The notes beneath the pieces were generated by a model. The model had not been told where the DNA came from, ran no database searches, and was given only the letters and a program-made list of their open reading frames with translations. Shown here in pieces: positions 10,505 through 20,506 of a stretch of 64,000 bases of DNA. The position numbers were made by a program, and so were the translations under genes. Source of the stretch: Isoetes taiwanensis (taxonomy: Eukaryota; Streptophyta; Lycopodiopsida; Isoetales; Isoetaceae). Each line of letters opens with the position of its first letter. The first letter of the stretch is position 1. Location of the stretch: NCBI GenBank assembly GCA_021234155.1, contig JAJEKV010000054.1, positions 3,767,962 to 3,831,961 on the forward strand, in the 5' to 3' direction.

Positions 10505-11681
10505 TGGGAAAGTTCTAAAAATGCCCTTGTATTTGATAATAATTGTGAAAATGCCTGTATTTTACTTAATTATCAAAATGCCCCCAATTTTTTTACTGTA
10601 GGAAGATAGCATATGATATGCTACTCTCCATCCTGTCCTTTTACCTCATTGATTTGGTGCATGTTCTTTTGCCGCCTTGATTTCGTGCATGTTTTCTACT
10701 TCGATGGGAGAAATAACATCGTATTGATCCATGATAACTAAATTTAGAAGTAATCAATACCTATCAAAAGATATCCAGAGATTTCTATCGGTTTTCACCA
10801 TAATCCAACTCTTTTGTTGAATATATTTCGATCGGTTTTCACCATAATCCAACTCCTTTGTTGAATATATTTCGATCGGTTTTTACCATAATCCAACTCC
10901 TTTGTTGAATACATCTTTACATCTATTAGTTTCTTCGCTTATCAAATCCGAAATTAGATCCATCGCTTGAAGTTGCTGCTGTTATGCCTTTTTGCTCAGA
11001 ACAATTTGCCTATTGCTATCTCTAAAATCGATGCATGCATGATCTTTTGCGTTGTATCTGCTGGGAATGGCCAAAACGTAAACAGCTTGGGACGTTAGAA
11101 ATGGGATGGGAGGCAAATGTTGCGCGATTTGGATCGGTGTTAGAGCTCCAGCTCCACCCGGCCCTGCTCCACAGATTATATCAGGTAATCCTAATTTTAG
11201 AGCAGCTTTTAGTCGTAAATTCCAGCATCAGACTCCGGATTTGCATGTTAGTAGCCTTGCAACACTTCTGCTTCTTTTGTGTCTAGCTCCATTTCTTAGC
11301 AGCTTGCTGGTTTGCATTGGTAAGTTCAGAAGAATGGGTTTGGTGCCTTCTTTTGGACGGACATGCCCGGATGCTATTCATATGATCTGTAAGCTTTCCA
11401 GCATCTCATTTAAGATGGGTAGTTTTGTGTAATTGGAAATTGTCTAAATCTCCAACCGAGATTTTGCACACACGATCTGCTTTCCCAACCGCATTCACAT
11501 TCTAGAATGGAATAGTAAAAGAAGAGCTGAGGAGATGAAATGGCCATTTAGACTAAGCATGGATGGATTTGGAGCTAGATCTTTGGACTTCACCACGCTA
11601 GGGGCATTTTGACAATACCAAGAAATATAAGGGCATTTTCATAATTATTGCAAAATACAAGGGCATTTTTAGAATTTTTCC
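10505..11681. mobile_element. Non-autonomous Mutator-like element with about 85-bp TIRs
   Basis: The left end (10506-10592) and the reverse complement of the right end (about 11597-11681) match over some 85 bp with scattered differences; both carry GTTCTAAAAATGCCC or ATTCTAAAAATGCCC near the tip. Flanks AACATTTAA (10496-10504) and AACATGTAA (11682-11690) look like a 9-bp target duplication with one difference. Long TIRs and 9-bp duplications are the Mutator pattern. The interior has a 44-bp tandem repeat and no transposase. Open frames at 11035-11432 are unrecognised; they could be captured host sequence as in Pack-MULEs, but nothing supports that yet. Confidence 0.7.
10790..10915 (+). repeat. 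Three tandem copies of a 44-bp unit
   Basis: Units start at 10790, 10834 and 10878 and contain CATAATCCAACTC(C/T)TTTGTTG; the last is incomplete. They lie inside the Mutator-like element and differ at only a few positions. Confidence 0.85.
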
Positions 11682-11690
11682 AACATGTAA

Positions 11691-12662
11691 ACACAATAAA
11701 CTTTGAGGGGCTAAATTGCAATGCACTTCTATGATTTGAAGGTGGAGTTATTAAAAGCATTCAATACGAAAAGCAATCAAGGATTTTGATAGCGTGGGAA
11801 ACCACATAAATTCGCCAGGAATAAAGGCAACCGGTTAGATATATCTTATATATTACTAGTATCTATTGTTTAAATTTGGTTTTCCCGATAAGTGGGAAAC
11901 TTTTTGGATTTTTTTTTTTCAGGCCAGTTGCCTAAGGTTATAGGGAGTTTGGCAGTCAGAAAAATATCTTGATAACCCAAAAATAAAAAATTTCCCCTTT
12001 GTATGATTCGGGGACCAATTTTGACGATCTTACCTCTTTCGGCTCTTCTTATCCAGTTGCAGTTGTCAAGAAGATGCATGCCACGATTTACTGTGCTTCG
12101 TCTTGCATGCTAAGACCTATCGGTTCAAGCTTCCAGGCTGTGCAATGTGTCATTTTTTGGGTTGCCTCAAGGGCCAACTCTAGGTGTGGAGGAGAGATAT
12201 TACATAAATCAGAGTAGTGTATGTTGCGAGATGTTCATAAAATGATTAGCTTATAAAAACTGGCATTTGCTTGGTGTATATGTTTCTTCCCTTTGTGTTA
12301 TTCGGCTCCACGGGCACAACCAACGATCCAATGTTTTTTGCCTTTGCTGTCACTCCTCATCACATTTTCCTGCATTAGAGCTTTTCTACACTGATCTTTT
12401 TCGAAATCCCTGCAGCATGATGGAAAACAGGTAAGCAGATTGGATAAGTCGAATTAGCCTACTTTTTCATATTTGTGGTGTGGAAAGGCTCATGCTAATT
12501 GCTTGCAGGATATCTTTAACATGCAACAAATATTCCTTAATTTTTGTACTATGTTTAGCTCTGCCATTTGGTAAGAGATAGTACTAACGAGAGGATTGAT
12601 TTTCTTGCAAAGGCTGAATCGTAACATGGTATTTTTCTTATTGCACCCTTTTTTTTTATCTA
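11691..12662. other. No gene recognised
   Basis: AT-rich; an open frame at 11999-12217 has no recognisable domain. No repeat structure seen. Confidence 0.35.
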
Positions 12663-13436
12663 TTGACACCCACAAAATGCCTTCCAGACGAATTATGCGA
12701 CTATCTACCTTGCCAATTTGAGTTCTTTGTCCAATTGTTAGATGCATCTAAGGTGAGTTTGTTGGTTCCTTTTATATCTAGACGAAAATGCCTTCCAGAC
12801 GAAATATGCGACTATCTACCTTCCACAAAATGCCTTCCAGACGAATTATGCGACTATCTACCTTGCCAATTTGAGTTCTTTGTCCAATTGTTAGATGCAT
12901 CTAAGGTGAGTTTGTTGGTTGCTTATTTGCTTGCTTCATTGTCCAGGAACAAGCTTGTAGCTATTGCATCAATTCGCACGGGGTCCCACAGGCTACGGAT
13001 TGAGACAGGTAGATGGGAGCGGCCGCAATTACCGCGAGAAGCGAGACTATGTGCATGTTGCCAGTTACAGGTTATTGAAGATGAAAGCCATACTCTTCTG
13101 AGTTGCCCTGCTTTTGAGATAGTCCGGACTCATTTTTTGACCTTAGCATTCCATTCCACGCTTCCACAACTTCTCAGAGCACCATCTGTGCATGACTTGG
13201 CATTATACATACTTGAGGTTCTAGATAAACATCTGCAATTACTGAGCCCTCAGTAGTCATTATCTCTGCTTGTCTAGTATCATCATTACTGCAAAGGTTT
13301 TTCCCTTGAAAACCTTTCGAGGCAGGGGTTTTTTAATCCTAGTAGTAATGATTGTACTAGCCCATTGTATGGGTCCCATGACCTATTGGTCTCCGTGGAC
13401 ATTAAAAAACTATTCTATTCTATTCTATTCTATTTT
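12663..13436 (+). mobile_element. Non-LTR retrotransposon 3' end with (ATTCT)n tail
   Basis: A 197-codon frame (12663-13256) ends in LRIETGRWERPQLP followed by CACC-x10-HTLLSC. This is the CCHC finger and neighbourhood found at the C-terminus of many LINE ORF2 proteins. A 3' untranslated part follows (13257-13412), then ACTATTCTATTCTATTCTA (13408-13432), a pentanucleotide tail in place of poly(A). The 5' part (reverse transcriptase and endonuclease) is absent. A second copy with the same 3' end lies at 17788-18015 and a tiny one at 17404-17432. The first third of the frame consists of an internal duplication (12671-12920). Confidence 0.65.
12671..12920 (+). repeat. Duplicated coding segment (two long copies, one short copy)
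   Basis: A segment of about 96 bp (12671-12766) recurs at 12825-12920, with a 38-bp partial copy at 12785-12822 between them. Each begins AAAATGCCTTCCAGACGAA. All copies stay in the same reading frame (KCLPDELCDYLP repeated). Confidence 0.85.
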
Positions 13437-16400
13437 ATATGCATTGTCTACTGTAATACATATTCAATTTGAAATTTAAAGAGGAATGTGGTCTGCTGAA
13501 ATTAAAGATACTGGTAAGCATGCTAGAATTCGACTTGCTATTCTTGCCCTTCATATACCACTATGGAACTGAGCTGATTGCTTCCAATTTAGACATTTTG
13601 TTTTTTATATTGTTGTTTTAATTGCAGACGGACGTAATAGAGTTGGAGGTTGATGTCTGAGGTGCCTATTGAAGTGGAAATTTTTGTTTATTGACCAGAC
13701 CAGTGGCAGTAATTTGTGGGTGCGAGTTAGTTCTTGCCATATTATTTTCTGTGTTTTGAATATATTTGCTATTTTGCTTTTGCATCATTATTTGAGCATT
13801 GAGCATGGCTTTTCAACGGATGCTCTTTTTTGGCGAAACACAAATTTTCTGTCGCCTCTCATTATCTTACAAGATCAGAGCTGGTAACTTTCTCCAAATG
13901 AATATTGTCTCTCCTACTATAATCTCTTTTGGCTATGTCGCTGAGTACCACGCTAGCATTACATCTGAATCTGCTAACATGTATCTCTCTTGTTGGTATC
14001 TAGAGTGATCAGACACTCAATTAAAACCTACGCCCAATGGCAGTGATCATTCAAAATTGGTAAAAACATACTGGATAATCTTTCTTATTCTATGTTGAAA
14101 CTCAATTAAGACCTAAGCCCATTGGCAGTGATCATTCAAAATTGGTAGAGACATTTTGGATAATACTGAGGAGTTATGAGGTACACACAATGTTCCAGTT
14201 GCATTTAGTTATGTTAATTTAGTTGTGGTTATTTTAGAAGAATTAACTATCTACTGTGTAGTTTGGGCAAATTAGAAGTCCAAGAGTATGCTGACGTAGT
14301 AACAGATTTTCTGGTATGCATGCAAGACTGTGCTAAAGGATCAAATAAAATACTGAAAGACAAATGTGACATTTATCCAAAATGGAGAGCTTCATGAAAC
14401 AAGCAGCAAAATCTAGGCTTTATTATTCCTGATGCAAATTGCGATGAGGTATGAGATGTGAATTTATTTGCCAGTAAAAATTGTAAGAATATGTGACATT
14501 AAATCTGAATCATGCTAATAACTCTTCAAATGTTTATTGCATGCTTCCTATTCATGCTTCGCTTCATTGTCCATGGAGTCATTTCAAGACAACATTTTGC
14601 TGTTTTTAAATTCTGAAGTATATTTTGGAGCAAATTTGGATCTAATACATGTAATTCTAGTCAAACATCTGTAGCATGATGTCTAATGTATAGTATAGAC
14701 ATGGACAGGCATGATGACAGGTACGTAATGCTTAATGGTTCCATTTGTGCCATAGGCAGGGAAATAGCAGGGACATTATCTGTGGCATGGATACGTAATG
14801 CTTCTATCCCTAGCATGACTCCTCTTCTGGAGGTTTGAGATGACTACGGCTAGCTGCTACTCTAGTCTAAGGCAAGATGTAGGTTTTTTGCCCGCTCCAC
14901 TATAATATCGCAGATATCGTGTGTAGAGGCACTCAATTCATTGGGGTGCTACAACTAATGATGATGTTGCACCAACAATTGTTGATATTGTTGCAACCCC
15001 TCGAGGTGCTGCTGCAATTATTGATGATGCTGCAATCCGTCGAGGTACTGCTGCTGCCGCTGCCACTGCTGCTCCACTAGCTATTGATACTGCTACAATG
15101 CCTTGAGGCGCTGCTGTTACTGCTGCTCCTGCTGTTCATGCCCTCGGGAAGCTACCCATTGCTGCTAATACTGCGACTCTGCGGGAGTCTACATTCGCGA
15201 ATCCCAAGTAGGGATTGTACTTGCATATAGTCTCCTACAACTGTGCGGATTTCTATGGTAGAAGGGAGATAATTTGAACTCCATAGTTAGGGATATGAAC
15301 TTCATATTCCTTATCGAAACCTAAAACATCCTGGGCATAGTCAAATGGATCTGTTGGGCTATCATCACTACTTGTTGTCCAATGAATGCATAAGCAGGGG
15401 GGACGTTGTGGCATAGCCTGCTACTATCAGACTGCTTTGGCATCTTCAGTCACCCTCCATAGGACGAACATACATAGTCATTACATGTGGTTACGAGTGC
15501 AGAATTGCAATGGAGCTCTCCTTTTTGTGGCTCCATGTTGCTTCCTGCATACGGATTCAAGCTTCTATTACTACTCAGCCATGGATAGGCTGGACTTGTA
15601 TGCCGATCTATATGATGATATATAGTGCAGATAGCTGGGGCATGTGATATTAGTTGGAGACTTACGCCAATGCTTCTCCTAGATAACATCAATATGAATA
15701 GAGGATAGCTCAGATATCTAATAATCTTACTTAATTGAAAGGACAAAGTACTACTATTCCCTTTTTCGTCTCATACAAACAACTCGATTAAGCTTTCATC
15801 ATTTAATATTTATAGAAATTTCTTTTTAACACTGCCGCAATGCAAGCACGAGCACATTCACTACCAAATCCACGGCTTTTGTGATAGAGCATCTTTGAAA
15901 GTTATGCAATTGGTCCCCATGGAAATGTGTGACTTCAATTGTGATACCATGTACAGACACTATGATGTTCGAGAATTATATGTGACAACCAAGCACGTCA
16001 GGTGAACAAAAAGTGAGCCCATTTTCACTATTGTGGATAACAAAAAGAATTCGAAATTGGTTAACAATTGAACAAGAGTTTATGCTTTGTAAAAACACCC
16101 TGAAAAGGCTAAAATTTGACTATCTCATTTTGTTATATGAAAATTCCATTGCATGTGTATTTAACATATTACAGCTTTTTGGAAGGAAGGAATTCTCCAC
16201 AAAACCCTTTTTTTTCCTTCAATGCCCAAAACGATTTCCGGGAAACCTAATTCTTCAACGTTTTTTTTTTCTCTGCAGTGGAGCGCATCCTGCCATCTGG
16301 ATGTATGGTGCCCTTGGGAACTTGCCTGGATGCATTCAAACTTTTTTTCCCCTCTCTATCTATCTCTATTTTTTCAATGCGGCGATGTTCTTCCTCCTCT

Positions 16401-17403
16401 TGGATCTTGTCTGGATTCTATGGCGCCTTTGATTTCAATAGAGTGTTTGCCTGAAGCACTATCTAGAATGATATCCATCTAATTTTTTAAGTTTTTCTTG
16501 ACCTTTTACTTCTGGCATGTTGTTCTTGCAGGTTTATCAGCGGGACTGGGAAGAAGCTAGAATCTAGTTGCGGTGCTGCTTCAAATTTTCTTATGCATAT
16601 TAAAATTTATATGAAAGCATGACTACCTTACAAGTACTCTAGTAATCTAGAAAAGAGGTTTATTTGTGTGAACATCTTGCTCTGGTTTATTGTGGCATTT
16701 TTTTTTTTTAGAACTGCAAATGGCATTTTTCATCTACGCTCAAAGGCCGTCAAGCTCAATGCTAGGTCCTTACAGACTTTGAAACCAGACTGGAGAGGCT
16801 CGCCAAAATAGTTACTTGATTCTTTGGATCTTGCAGTACATTTTTTGTTTCTTGATGTTGAGCTTCTGTTTTGTTCCATAACATTTGAAGCTTGGATTAA
16901 TTCTCTGTTGGATGGTCCTTGCTACTTATCTATTTTTATTGCAATTTTAGAATGTGAAAAAATAGCACCCAAATTGCCCTTTTTCCAAGTTATCTATTAT
17001 TATTATTATTATCAAGCATTGAGTGTTTGAATGACTATTTTTCCATCATTCCGGTAAGTATCACATTAGGTAAGACTCCTTTTTATATTTGCACTGCATT
17101 AGGTAGTGCAGCAATTTGGCTAATTCTTATTCTTAAAAAATATGCTAGCTAATATGATTTATATAACACACATGGTAAAATTGTAGGTTCAACCATTTAT
17201 TCGAAATTGGGTTGTAAAAGAGTATTGGTTAACTACAAAAAAAAAGTGGTACTAACAATCTTAAACCAAGTACATTTACTGTGCTATGGTGTCATGATTA
17301 ATAATCACTTTAAATTATCATAATACATGCACTTAAAATTACCACGTCAATAAACTAAAGAAGATACACATTATGCACTTGAAATTACCACATCAATAAA
17401 CTA
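13437..17403. other. Long anonymous stretch with minor tandem repeats
   Basis: No gene is supported. Notable items are an imperfect tandem duplication of about 84 bp at 14012-14165 (GGCAGTGATCATTCAAAATT in both halves) and a GCT/CTG-rich block at about 14980-15180. The latter would read as glutamine-rich (QQQYLDGLQHHQ) on the minus strand but is interrupted by stops. There is a short ATT run at about 16992-17010 and a roughly 50-bp imperfect duplication at 17325-17403. Open frames up to 139 codons (16013-16432) are pyrimidine-rich low-complexity reads. Confidence 0.4.
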
Positions 17404-17432
17404 AGGAATAGAATAGAATAGAATAGTTTTTT
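17404..17432 (-). mobile_element. Minute minus-strand copy of the (ATTCT)n-tailed retroposon
   Basis: GGAATAGAATAGAATAGAAT followed by AGTTTTTTT is the reverse complement of the last bases plus tail of the 12663-13436 and 17788-18015 copies. It is consistent with an extremely 5'-truncated insertion. A plain microsatellite is the alternative. Confidence 0.45.
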
Positions 17433-17787
17433 TGATCAGATACCATTCTACTTAACTACACAGATTAACTACTGGAACATATATTTTAGATTCTTATCGA
17501 AGTCAACTACAATTATTATATTTCAGTTTTGTGATTAAAAACATCGTTTGTTTATCAAATCTCGAGACTGTATCGACGAACCATATTGTATAACTAGACA
17601 TGGTTTGTAAACTTTTTGGCCCAAAAATCAATATCGATTTTAAGAGTTGGTTTTCATTATGAAATCATTAGAAAAAAATCATACTAATTCGATTTTCGGG
17701 GCCTTATATATCATGCGTAGTGCTTGTTTTATTTTTATGGGGGGGAGCACTCTAGCTAGCTCTCGTACTACTCTAGCTAGCTCTCGT

Positions 17788-18015
17788 ACTTGAGGTTCTA
17801 GATAGACGTCTGCAATTACTGAGCCCTCAGTACTCATTATCTCCGCTTGTCTAGTATCATCATTACTACAAGGGTTTTTCCCTTGAAAACCTTTCGAGGC
17901 AGGGGTTTTTTAATCCTAGTAGTAATTATTGTACTAGCCCATTGTATGGGTCCCATGACCTATTGGTCTCCGTGGACGTTAAAAAAACTATTCTATTCTA
18001 TTCTATTCTATTCTT
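17788..18015 (+). mobile_element. 5'-truncated copy of the (ATTCT)n-tailed non-LTR retroposon
   Basis: 17788-17990 is nearly identical to 13213-13412 (last codons plus 3' untranslated part), and the same pentanucleotide tail follows (17989-18014). Severe 5' truncation with a preserved 3' end is the hallmark of target-primed reverse transcription. Just upstream a 23-bp direct repeat (ACTCTAGCTAGCTCTCGTAC, 17749-17789) marks the junction. Confidence 0.8.
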
Positions 18016-18712
18016 AACACTAGAGTGGTTAGGTGATGGACCAGAAATGGTCCATGTACAGTGTTTGCTTTAAAATTCATATAGAATCAATGGTACAAAA
18101 TCTATTCGAACCCTTCCTATGCTCATATATGACAGTCATGGTCCACTAGAAAAATACCTAAAATATATATACCTCCATTCTTGTAAGTTATGCTCTAGCA
18201 AACTCAGAGGGGTCAAGTACCAAAAGCACAAAGAGTATAAACGAGATTTTCTAAACGAGATAGGAAAAATGGCACAAAAAACCACATGTCAATCCGAAGT
18301 CTGTAAAGAAATATAGGGCTATTCAAACATGACAGGGTCAAAACTGCTTTCTGCCTCCTCAGATCCAATTATGGTTCCCAGAAGGTAGTTGTAATTTAAA
18401 TACAACAACTTTTACAGGGAAATGCATTTCGATCTAATATAAAAAAAAAAAAAGGTTCGTCGCGCAAAATATATAATTATACGGCCATTTTGCTATGGTT
18501 TGCATATGATTCTATTGTTGTATTTGTGTGAGGGTATGCCAACAGTATTTATAGAGCGCATGTTGTATTTCTTGTTAGTTTGCACTCTCAACCTATGGTT
18601 TTGGCATGCACGCATGCATGCATTCATGCAATGCATGCATGTTGAGTCCCTTTAGTACTTAACACCATGCAAGGCACATTGCTTACTTTCTTTTCCAGCC
18701 ACATAGATATTT
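18016..18712. other. Intergenic; GCAT-rich palindromic run
   Basis: No gene recognised. A (GCAT)n-like run (about 18604-18644) and an A run (18441-18453) are the only patterns seen. Confidence 0.4.
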
Positions 18713-19330
18713 TTACACAAGAGACATACAACATTCATCTTCACAGTAAATGTGCAGATTAGCTTTGTTTGTATGAGAGCTAAAATTCACAAATCCCCAG
18801 TTCTTACATATATAGCTTATTTTGATACAGCAAACGCAATCTTCAGCAAGCCACCCCTCACACATGCTCCCCTCGGGTTTGGCAAATTGTCTCACAAAGT
18901 CTTTAAGAACTTTCATAAACCATTCGAGAAGAAACATCCAACGATAAGAAACTGGTTCGGCCCAATCAATGGCATCGACTAAGTAGGTGAACCTGTATCA
19001 GGGCCTCAAAACATGTATTACAAATTTGATTGAAATCTAAGAAACCAGGATTATAGTTCTAGTATATGCTAACATAATTAGTTATGTTAACCAAAATTTT
19101 TGAAAACTGACCTGTATATCAAAGAAACTCATTGGAGACATTTTCTCAAATAAGCATAAGACTTCAGCAAATAACTCTTTCATTTTTTCAATGTCACTTT
19201 TGTTGATCTCCTTCAATGATATCCATCTGTAACGCATAGAATCTATACTTAATATGGAACAAGGGTAACCAAAGATATATTGAAATTTACCTGCATAGCT
19301 TGGCCAAATAATCCATTGCTCTCAAGTCCC
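18713..19330 (-). pseudogene. CACTA (En/Spm) transposase remnant, DUF4218-type region
   Basis: Read on the minus strand, about 19230-19105 gives RWISLKEINKSDIEKMKE and LCLFEKMSPMSFFDIQ. Then 18985-18713 gives YRWMFLLEWFMKVLKDFVRQ followed by FAKPEGSMCEGWLAEDC. The order (a K...E.LCKLE..FPP.FFDI segment, then RWM.P.ERF.K.LK..VRN.A.PEGS...GY..EE) is that of the DUF4218 domain after the TNP2 core of plant CACTA transposases. The pieces are separated by non-coding sequence, so this is a decayed copy or one with introns. TNP2 core and CACTA ends were not seen. Confidence 0.65.
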
Positions 19331-19404
19331 CCGGTTCCTGAACGGGGGATTTTCCAGGGGATTTAAGCATTTTTTTCATTGTGTAAGGTTGTGCTACCGT
19401 CTTC

Positions 19405-20506
19405 ACATGTAGGATCTCCCCGATACTTGCACCAATTATACCAGGATGCTAAGGCAATCATCCACGCCTGATGTATTTATGACAATGACAGCAAATCCAA
19501 AATGGGATGATATTAATAGAGAGTTGTTGAATGCGTAAATTGCAGCAGATCGTCCTGATTTGGTTGCAAGGGTTTTTGAATTGAAATTGAAAGGATTTAC
19601 TTACCAACAAATGTATATTTGGTCGTCCAGTGGCAAGAATATATGTTGTTGAGTTCCAAAAGAGAGGGTTGCCATATGTCCATTTTTTGTTGATTCTAGA
19701 TCATGTTGACAAACCATTCACGCGTGAAGACTTTGATAAGATTGTTTGAGCTGAAAATCCAGATAAAAACGAGCATCCAGAGCTCTATGAGATTGTCACC
19801 CGTTCGATGATGCACGGGCCATATGGAGTACATAAGCCGAGGGCAGGTTGCATGAAAGATGGAGTTTGCGGTAAATATTATCCACGAGATTTCATTGGCG
19901 AAATTGTGGTGAGTGATGGGTATCCATTATATCGTCATCATGATACGGCTGCAGCGTAGAAAAAGATGGGATGATGTTGGACAACCGATGGGTAATTCCT
20001 TATAATCCATGGCTAATATCATATTTTAAATGCCATATTATATTAACATTGAAATCTGTGCAAATGCCAAATCAGTCAAATATTTGTACAGGTATGTGTA
20101 CAAGGGACCAAACATGATTTCAGTAAATCTACAGCTAGAAAATAATGTGGGGTCTATGGATGCATCTACTACATACTGTGATGAGGTAGAACAGTTCTTG
20201 AATGCCCGTTGCTTCTCTGCCTCGGAAGCGTGCTGGAGAATATTAGGATTTTGGTTGTAACAGCAGGTGCCTAATATGGTCCGTTTAGCAATCCAACTGC
20301 TTGGCTAGCAAGAAGTGTATTTTAGAGAAAATCAGAGTAGAGACACTAAGAAACATGAATCATGCTACATCATTGACTGTTGTTTTTGACATGAACACCT
20401 CAGATAATTCAATGTTATCTAAACATTCTATTCTAATTTCCCTTGCTATCGTAGCATCTCTAACTATACTTTGAAATGAACATTCCAGGTAATGTGGATG
20501 CTATAC
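19405..20506 (+). pseudogene. Helitron Rep/helitron-like N-terminal domain, decayed
   Basis: Words in family order are LYQDAKAI, TPDVFMTMTANPKWDDINRE, DRPDLVARVFELKLKGF, QKRGLPYVHFLLILDHVDKP, ENPDKNEHPELYEIVTRSMM, HGPYG, CMKDGVCGKYYPRDF, DGYPLYRRHDT, INIEICANAKSVKYLYRYVY and FLNARCFSASEACWRILGF. This is the helitron-like N-terminal region containing the Rep nicking part, where one expects the HUH and two-Tyr motifs; RGLPYVH corresponds to the RGLPHAH form of the HUH motif. Stops and frame changes interrupt it (for example TGA at 19747 and TAG at 19957), so it is non-functional. The stretch ends at the insertion site of element A. Confidence 0.85.

Noticed and set aside
14940-15190. Possible glutamine-rich gene on the minus strand
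   Set aside because: CTG/GCT-rich low-complexity stretch with stops in the Gln frame and no flanking domain.
17404-17440. Plain microsatellite (AGAAT)n
   Set aside because: Kept instead as a probable minute retroposon copy because AGTTTTTTT after the run matches the reverse complement of the family 3' end; a plain microsatellite is not excluded.
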